Assembly (NCBI GenBank): GCA_902728285.1
Contig: CACVBU010000026.1
Coordinates: 1,426,001 to 1,490,000, forward strand
Source of the DNA: Clytia hemisphaerica
Taxonomy: Eukaryota; Cnidaria; Hydrozoa; Leptothecata; Clytiidae
Length of the DNA: 64,000 nt
Reading direction: 5' to 3'
Shown: in pieces, positions 57,581-64,000 of the stretch
Layout of the letters: every line of letters starts with the position of its first letter
How positions within the stretch are numbered: position 1 is the stretch's first letter
The notes under the pieces: model-generated
Told to the model about the DNA's origin: nothing
Database searches by the model: none
What the model saw: only the letters and a program-made list of their open reading frames with translations
Position numbers and translations under genes: made by a program

Positions 57581-58822
57581 ATGGCTACGCAGGATTTTAA
57601 CATAACTTTCATGAACTCAAGCACTCAACTTAACAACACTTATAAGCTACGTAACCAAACAGTAATTGGTAGAAGGGTGGTTATGGCGGGATGTGGAAAC
57701 CTTGAATTTAATCCACCATATCACATCTCGGGCGTTGTTATTGCTTCTTTCATCGTTATGGTGAATATCTTGGTTTTAGCCTTGATAAGTAAAAATAAAA
57801 AACTGCGACGGACACCGGCTAACTTTTTACTGTTGAGTTTCTCACTGAATGATATTATAAGTGGATTTTCAATTATTGTTCATATGATACCATATTACTA
57901 TCTCACGGTAAACGGATGTCTAAAATTCCGCTTAGTCTTCAACCAAAGTTACATGATCGCTTCACATATGATTTCCTATCTTCTTCTACTAAACGCAGTC
58001 GGTCATCTCTTACTCCTATCCAGTGAAAGATTCATATCTTTGTACTACGCGCTTAGATATCAATCTCTCGTGACGCGTGGTCGCATCATAATGGCATGTT
58101 GTATTGTGTGGACAATTGCTTCACTTATGACTCTGGTTCAACTCTTCTGGATTATTCCTTACATGACCAGTAAGAATCCTGCATCATCTATCGAAATGTT
58201 CCGTCTCCACAGTTACAGATATACCTTAGTCATCATAATAGCGTTCTTCTTCATCCCGGCAATCGTTCTTATCACGCAGTACTCATGGTTATTTTTCCTC
58301 ATTCAGAGACTCATCCAATCAGCACCTGGATCGCGGAAGACAAATCGCTCCTTAAAGGAACGCAAAGCGCTTATCATCTACTGCGCTATGTTCCTATGTT
58401 TTCTAGTATGTACATTACCATACATGGTTCTACAACTACTTTACAACATCAAGCCACGATCGCTTCTCAATTTCCCATCCGCTCTTCTTGAAGGTATATT
58501 CCTGCTCCGATTCATCGTATCAATTATAAACCCTCTACTATACACTCTCTATAAACGAGACTTCAGGCAAGCAGCTACAGTTACGCTTCTAAATCCTCTT
58601 AGAAAACTCTTTCGGAAAGACTTTGATTACTATAACCGGCAGCATATTTACTTAAGCACGCGTGATGCGAATTCAAGTTATATAGATAATACATCGACGT
58701 TCGATTCCTCAACTACTCAATACAATAACAATACCTTAATGGCATCACCTTGCACAAACACTGATAAACTAAGCCCAACTTCGTTTTCGAGTTGCGAGAA
58801 AAATAGTTTATTATGTAAATGA
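57581..58822 (+). CDS. Class A (rhodopsin-like) G-protein-coupled receptor, orphan
   Basis: A single-exon gene encoding 413 residues with seven hydrophobic segments. Family landmarks: Asn62 in TM1, LxxxD with Asp91 in TM2, ERF (149-151) in place of DRY at the end of TM3, Trp177 in TM4, Pro226 in TM5, CTLP (277-280) in place of CWxP in TM6, and NPLLY (317-321) in TM7 followed by a basic helix 8. The N-terminus has N-glycosylation sequons at Asn7, Asn12, Asn18/19 and Asn25. The C-tail is long and Ser/Thr/Asn-rich, suited to phosphorylation. The usual TM3-ECL2 disulfide is not evident: no Cys at 3.25 (Met125) and none between TM4 and TM5. Cys38 and Cys113 could form another bond. It should sit in the plasma membrane and signal through G proteins; the ligand is not inferable. 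The ATG at 57581 is the first in frame. Confidence 0.9.
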   Translation: MATQDFNITFMNSSTQLNNTYKLRNQTVIGRRVVMAGCGNLEFNPPYHISGVVIASFIVMVNILVLALISKNKKLRRTPANFLLLSFSLNDIISGFSIIVHMIPYYYLTVNGCLKFRLVFNQSYMIASHMISYLLLLNAVGHLLLLSSERFISLYYALRYQSLVTRGRIIMACCIVWTIASLMTLVQLFWIIPYMTSKNPASSIEMFRLHSYRYTLVIIIAFFFIPAIVLITQYSWLFFLIQRLIQSAPGSRKTNRSLKERKALIIYCAMFLCFLVCTLPYMVLQLLYNIKPRSLLNFPSALLEGIFLLRFIVSIINPLLYTLYKRDFRQAATVTLLNPLRKLFRKDFDYYNRQHIYLSTRDANSSYIDNTSTFDSSTTQYNNNTLMASPCTNTDKLSPTSFSSCEKNSLLCK

Positions 58823-58859
58823 TGTAAGAAATAATATTTTGAGTAGTGGATGTCATTGC

Positions 58860-59030
58860 TACAGTAGACTCTCTCTAATTCGACCTTCAATAGATCAATA
58901 ATTTTCTCGCGTAATAGAGGAAAATTCAAAATATGAGAAGTCTTTTGAACAAAATTCAAGCTCAATATTTTGGTTCGAATTACAGAAAGATTCTAATCTT
59001 AGAAGTTCGAGTTTGAGGGAGTATTTTCAA
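58860..59030. repeat. Pogo/Tigger-like remnant
   Basis: TACAGTAGACTCTCTCTAAT then TCGACC is a typical pogo/Tigger terminus. Inverted phrases near 58970-59015 (GGTTCGAATTACAGAAAG, AGTTCGAGTTTGAGGGAG) look like the decayed other side. It lies just downstream of the GPCR stop. Confidence 0.5.
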
Positions 59031-59608
59031 GTTTTCTAAATAATTTCGGATAAAATATGGAGCCGGAGGAAAAGCTGCTATGAATGGTTGGAATTGAATA
59101 CTACAGCTTTTTCTGTTCTACTATGATGCGTCATATGGGCTTAATCAAATAATTAGCGCTGTTAGCAGGTATGGCAACCCAAATAGTTGTAAACTCGGAC
59201 CTTAAAAATCTAGTTTCCTCACAGCGTAGACAAGAAGGACATAAAATTTTTGATATGTATATAATAATGTTTAAAGAAGATATTTCTTTTTATAATATAT
59301 AAAAAGTTACACATTGAGAGTAATGTAAATGTTAACTGAAAGATGTTTTTCTTGAATTCAATTTTGCTTGTCATTCTTTATACAAACCTCGTCATAGGAG
59401 ACAGTGGTATTCCCGCACTCCCACATACACTAGAAAACTCGACCGAAAATCCAAAATTTGAAGATTTATCTTAAATTTCATCTCTTAGGAAAATTACACT
59501 AAATTTTTTTTTATCCCCACTGTAAAAAGTCATTAAAAATATCGGATATTTAATTTGTAGATACAGAAGTCCCGATAACTATAGCAAATAGAGGAATTAA
59601 GGAAATCT

Positions 59609-59678
59609 TAGGTGCATAGACGGTTATCAGTCTTGACTTTCGTGCTGGAGAACAGAGTTCAACTCCGATTCAGTGCTG
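59609..59678 (+). mobile_element. tRNA-like SINE head
   Basis: GTGCATAGACGG (box A-like) and AGTTCAACTCC (box B-like, 59656-59666) have tRNA-like spacing, and the order resembles the heads at 53871 and 55128. It is followed at once by TATATATATAAA and the 3' end of the LINE at 59775. A true tRNA is unlikely because no acceptor stem pairs. Confidence 0.5.
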
Positions 59679-59774
59679 TATATATATAAATTTTACCAAA
59701 TACTATTCCTAGTAATATAGGGGGGGGGGGTGCTATACACTCCAATCATCATAATAAATTATCAACCAGAAATC

Positions 59775-62187
59775 ATTTCCTTGCAAGTGCCCGGTTGCAC
59801 AACTCATCCAAAGACAGTCCACTCGAATCAACCACTTGATCAAGAAGAGTTTTACAAGGCCTTCCTCTTTTTGTGTACTTATCACAATTGAAGGCAAGCA
59901 ATTTAATGGATCGATATACGGGCATTGTAATAAAGTGTTGGACATAATTTTGTTGTTGCTTACGAATAAATGTCGACAAATCTGAAGTCCCACAAAGGTT
60001 ATGTAGTTGGTGATACAATATCGATAATCATTTTCACTTTCATTTATGTATCGATAACCTCCTCGATGAACCATACGTCGTAGAAATCCACGATAGGTAG
60101 CGTCAAGTCAATCCATTTGGTTGGTGTTAGTGTTCCAATTTTGACACGCATATGTCAGCGTGCTTCGTACAAAACTGTTCAGAAATTTTATACGCGTTTT
60201 AAGATTTGTCCTCATATTTTGGAGCAAGTTGCCCATATCAGTGAATTTACTGATCGCTAACTGTATTCGATGGTTGATCTCTAGATCTCCTGTGTTAGGT
60301 TGATCGAAACGGATCAAGATGGATAAAATTCTCATCATTTTTGATAACAGTTTTCCTTAAGTTGAGAATTGACTTTGGGTATTCACCTTCCGATTGGTTT
60401 AGGATCATGGATTCAGTTTTTTGCGCGTTTATGTTCAGTCCGAATTTCGTGAATGTTTCGTTCAAGAGATTCGCCGATTTTCGAAGATCAGATTCAGTGA
60501 GAAGGAATAGAATGAGATCGTCTGCATATCCATTCCAGGGTAGTGACTTAGTACCAAACGTGGGTTGATTATTCCATCTCATTTCCATTCTTTCGTCGCG
60601 ACTGACAGATCTGGGATTAATTCGACAGGAGTGTTCATAAAAATTGATGTTGTCGTTTTCGCATTTATTAACAAATGTAGGCATTACATGATTCATATAT
60701 AAATTGAAGAGGAGGGGGCTTTCGGGACCTCGGGACCCCCTTGTCGCACACCAGAGGTAGTCGTAAAAGTTTTATCTGCTTCGGGGAATGTCAAAGAAGT
60801 TTTATCGTAGAGTTCTTCTAGTATTCTGATAGTGGCGGGGCATTCGTTATTGGGAAATCGAGATGTTATCGATCGAAACAGCCAAGATCGAGAAATGTGG
60901 TCATAGGCTGCAGTTAGGTCTACAAAAAAGAGAAATAGTGGTTGCTTTTTCCTATCTGTGATTTGTTAAATTCGTTTTAAAATAAAAATGCCGTCAGTAG
61001 TTCCTCTATTTTGTCGGAAGCCGTTTTGTTCATCTGTGAGCTGACCATCATACCAGGGACGGAGGCGTTCAAGGATGATATTAACCAATAACTTGCATAT
61101 TGTAGAACCGATGCTCAAACCACGATATTTCGTATAGTTTAGTGTTTCTTATTGTAGGAATATTTTCCGATGCGGTTTCGTTAATAGATTTCAGTAGGTT
61201 ATCGTTGAGTGCTGTATTGTCATTCTGTAAATTCATTATATCAAGACTTTCGGTTGCGGCTTTTTTTAATTTGTGAAGAATTTCTTGATCGTACAGGGAA
61301 GTATAGTCAAGGCGTTTAGTTTGGGTTTTCTTTTTCCTTTTTTCATATCGTGCTATCTTAGTGCAGGGTGTTGTTAGTGACGCAATAACCAATCGGTGAT
61401 CACTATCAAAGTCGTAACTATTGTACACTCTACAGCTTGTTATAAATTGTCTGATCCAGCTACAGTATAGGATGAAATCATAGATCTTTTTGGTAACATT
61501 GTCTGGTGAGTGCCAGGTAACGACACTCTTTATGGGTAAACCAAGTATTTATAACCGATAGTTTTTGTGTATTAAACATTTCATGGAATCTTTCACCATT
61601 ATTATTGGCAATAAGATCGTTGACAATCACGTGTTCTTTTAGCTACGAATTGTATACCAGGAGGCTGAAGTGGTGGCATTGAAATCTCCGATACAAATTA
61701 TCTTTCTGTTATTGTCTGTATTTAGTTGCTTCCTCAAGCTAGCATAGAAGATGTCTTTACTTGAAGTTGTGCTTTCTTCCGTTGGTGCATAACAGTTAAC
61801 TATTCTCGTTGAGCAGCCGTATATATTAATATCTGCTACAATAAGTCTCGCATTTATATATTTGATATCCTCGATAGCTATATTACGATCGACTTTTATC
61901 GCAATCCCGACTCCATGAATTCGTTTTGTGGCGTATCCAGACCAGTCTTCGTATTTTTTGTTTAGTTCATTAAGTTCTATTAATGCCGAGCCGTTTTTAC
62001 GGCGGACTTCTTGAAGTCTGCATATGGACAGATTGGCTTTTCCGATCTCCTTGACAACTTTCTCGAGTTTCTCGTCTTCTCTGGTTGTGCGTACATTGAT
62101 TGTACCGAGTTTCCAGTTGTGGAAATGTTTCATGTAGATAACTAATGTGATGATGTTCGACCAGGTGATTGGGGCGTGCCAGGTCAA
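59775..62187 (-). pseudogene. APE-type non-LTR retrotransposon (RTE-like), decayed
   Basis: Read on the minus strand from 62187. An APE endonuclease (about 62130-61650) has TINVRT, LQEVRR, GVGIAIK, CYAPT and IGDFNATT. A linker including DFDSDHRLVIASL lies at about 61415. Reverse transcriptase pieces follow, with the catalytic YADD at 60528-60517. A thumb region (RIKFLNSFVRSTLTYACQNW, about 60190) and a C-terminal tail ending GLSLDELCNRALARK (about 59775) complete the order. At least five frameshifts or stops break the ORF. Domain order and the tail fit the RTE-like group; clade assignment is tentative. The 5' end lies near 62200; the 3' end near 59740 adjoins a G run. Confidence 0.85.
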
Positions 62188-62414
62188 TGCTCTCGTCCCA
62201 AGACAAACAAAATCAGCTCACTCCATTTGTCATGAGTATTAGTTCATGGGTGTTGTCATCAGTTGTTATTATTATCTGAAAGACAAAGCTCCTTGCTCCA
62301 ACTTTCTTGAGGTATCCGGCTTTTAGTGGCCGGGTTTCCCCCAGTTTATGTGAAGATTGCACCCATAGACTTATTCACTAATTCTTAATGGAGTGACTTT
62401 TTTATCTGTGAATA

Positions 62415-62660
62415 TGTGCCATGTGAGGGGAATGGGGTAACAGGGGGGTGTAAATCATCACAAGAGTGTGGAGAGATATGCCTGGCCCTATGATGTGGTA
62501 CCAAATACTTGTCAGGGTTTAACAATGCGATAATACCCTGTCTTCATGATTAGTTCGAGTATAGTTACTACACCAGCAGCTCTCTTTGTCACAGGCACGA
62601 GTTGTCAGAGAGTCAGGTAAGCGTATTAATGTCCCTATCCTAGCGGCAGTGGATACTATG
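62415..62660 (+). repeat. Diverged SINE body related to 54000-54230
   Basis: GTGCCATGTGAGGGGAATGG, then ACAAGAGTGTGG.GAGATAT, TTAGTTCGAGTATAG and CAGCAGCTC occur in the same order as in the SINE body at 53990-54140. The tRNA-like head is missing. It lies upstream of the LINE 5' end. Confidence 0.55.
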
Positions 62661-62828
62661 GACTCCCTATTTCTATTTAAAATCCATTTTTGTTAAATCT
62701 GAGTTATGTTAAGAGGTTTTATAAATAGGAGTCAATATTTCAGGAAATTTTTACGGTACCAACGAATGTCCATGAAACATTTGGTTTAGAGAGGTTCGAA
62801 GGGGAAACTCTTCTATAAAAGTGCCTTA

Positions 62829-63054
62829 TACACGTTTTTTATAAGAACATATCCAAAATCTTTAAAGCCTTCGGATGTTCTTAACTTTTTGAGTTTTAAG
62901 CCTAAAATGTTCTTAATATGTTCTTACTCTCACCATTTTTCGAGCATTTTTGCCCATTTTCCTAAATAATTGGATGTTTTAGAGTCTGCAAAGTCTTAAC
63001 AGTCTTAAATTTTTTTTGGCCATCGAAGCCTTATGTCCTTATAAAAAACGTATA
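62829..63054. mobile_element. MITE of the ACGTTTTTTATAAGAAC group
   Basis: ACACGTTTTTTATAAGAACA at the left is inverted at the right as TGTCCTTATAAAAAACGTAT. The interior phrases CCAAAATCTTTAAAGCCTTC and TTTTAAGCCTAAAATGTTCT match 49900-50110 in reverse complement. Non-coding. Confidence 0.65.
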
Positions 63055-63067
63055 ACATCCACCGTCA

Positions 63068-63410
63068 AAAAGTCAGTTTATGAAGGTTTTATCTTGCCTA
63101 TTCTCCTCTACAGAGCCTGTATTCGTGCCATGTTACACTGACAGGCTACTTCGTAAAATGCTAACTTCATGGGTCCAAGAAAAACGTCCCAGAGGTGCCC
63201 CAGATTACACTGAATTTTGGTCGAGATGAGTGGTATGAATGTGCTCAGGATAGAAATGTTTGGCGTAATGTGATTAATCGTTCTACCTAAATTCTTAGTA
63301 ATAGTTATTGGTATTATTTTTAGATTATACATTTTCTTTTTTATTTGTCGTCTTTGTCTAGCGCTGTGATTCTTGTCCTTAGGGCAAGGCCTTTTCCCTA
63401 TGCTTAGTGT
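63068..63410 (+). pseudogene. Non-LTR retrotransposon 3' fragment
   Basis: On the plus strand short frames read SVYEGFILPILLYRAC (RT thumb block), a WVQEKRPRGAP-like piece in another frame, then ECAQDRNVWRNVINRST and a stop. This order is typical of the C-terminus of APE-type LINEs. Frameshifts break it. It is not part of the minus-strand LINE. Confidence 0.65.
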
Positions 63411-63419
63411 AGGCTCTAC

Positions 63420-64000
63420 TAATGTTTGTTTTGCGTTCGTTTAAAAAGGTTCACAATTTAGAAGCAAAATACAGTGACAATTTATCGGTGAATCTCGTAT
63501 AGAAGGACACAACCTGATGCCCACTGCTCAAATGTTTCAAATACCAGAACTGCTTTGAGTTTAAGTCTTTAGATAAACTTACTGTATATCCTAAGCTTAC
63601 GTTTTCTTTCGGCCAAGTTCCTCCCTCTAAAGCAAAGTGTGGAGGAAGTTAAAAGATGCTATTTTTTAGTGAGAACTCTACGCACAAAAAGTGATAATTA
63701 CTTCTTTATTGGTGTAGAGGGTATTTGTAAAATCACATTTTAAAATATGAAAGGACTTGTGATAAATTTTGGATATGATGACACAGAGTTAACAACACCG
63801 CCTCCTCAAATCCATTTCTACTTTTTAGCTTGGAGTTGTCAAGTTTATAATATTTACCCTATTCGGTATGCAACTTTTCTAAAAAAAATTTCACCGTATT
63901 CCTTATCAATAAGCTTACCTCAAATTCAAAAGAGAACATGGTAGCTTACTTTTGATTACGATATATCTTGCATTTACAAACTCTGATAAAAGCTCTTTTT
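63420..64000. other. Unassigned sequence at the right edge
   Basis: AT-rich sequence with no supported exon. A 65-codon frame at 63747 has no recognisable domain. Confidence 0.35.

Overview
This is an AT-rich animal (metazoan) nuclear segment with three confident protein genes, GT-AG introns and a very high load of short inverted-repeat transposons. The mix of genes and repeats (class III eIF4E, a ZNF341-like zinc-finger gene, a flagellar-type EF-hand protein, an orphan rhodopsin-class GPCR, Penelope-like and APE-type non-LTR retroelement remnants, several hAT-, mariner- and pogo-like MITE families) suggests a non-bilaterian or basal invertebrate, perhaps a hydrozoan cnidarian. That placement is inference only. 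A 62-base run of N at 40073-40134 marks an assembly gap.

Layout. 1-4500: repeats only, including TGACGTCA-bearing repeats, a hAT-like MITE and a TTAA-flanked element with internal tandem units. 4518-5066 (minus): a four-EF-hand calcium-binding protein, apparently with a 5' UTR intron or a trans-splice acceptor. It diverges from 5648-17639 (plus): an eight-exon eIF4E3-type cap-binding protein of 249 residues. Its first intron is 8.2 kb and holds at least five transposon insertions, one nested in another, plus two unexplained coding-like fragments. 17640-27081: no firm gene, but a cluster of MITEs, several sharing the terminal sequence TACCGTAA, again with a nested insertion. 27082-35059 (plus): ten exons of a glutamine-rich, nine-finger protein resembling ZNF341; its N-terminal exon is not found. 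Three of its introns carry inverted-repeat elements.

35060-57580: largely repeats. It includes a non-LTR reverse-transcriptase fragment, a pair of Penelope-like retroelement remnants in opposite orientation (39761-42322), six full or partial copies of a 98-bp palindromic MITE, a 1.25-kb tandem duplication containing a tRNA-derived SINE, and three short splice-bounded open frames that may be exons of an unannotated gene. 57581-58822 (plus): an intronless 413-residue class A GPCR. 58860-64000: repeats, chiefly a decayed APE-type LINE on the minus strand (about 59775-62187), tRNA-like SINE sequence on both sides of it, and a second LINE 3' fragment.

The genes have no evident joint pathway: two act in gene expression (cap binding, DNA binding), one in calcium sensing and one in membrane signalling. 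The main biological story is the transposon landscape. Many elements have readable target-site duplications, so families and insertion order can be worked out. I did not find a clear new functional system. The best candidates for follow-up are the palindromic 98-bp family, the TGACGTCA-carrying repeats, the orphan receptor and the splice-bounded open frames.
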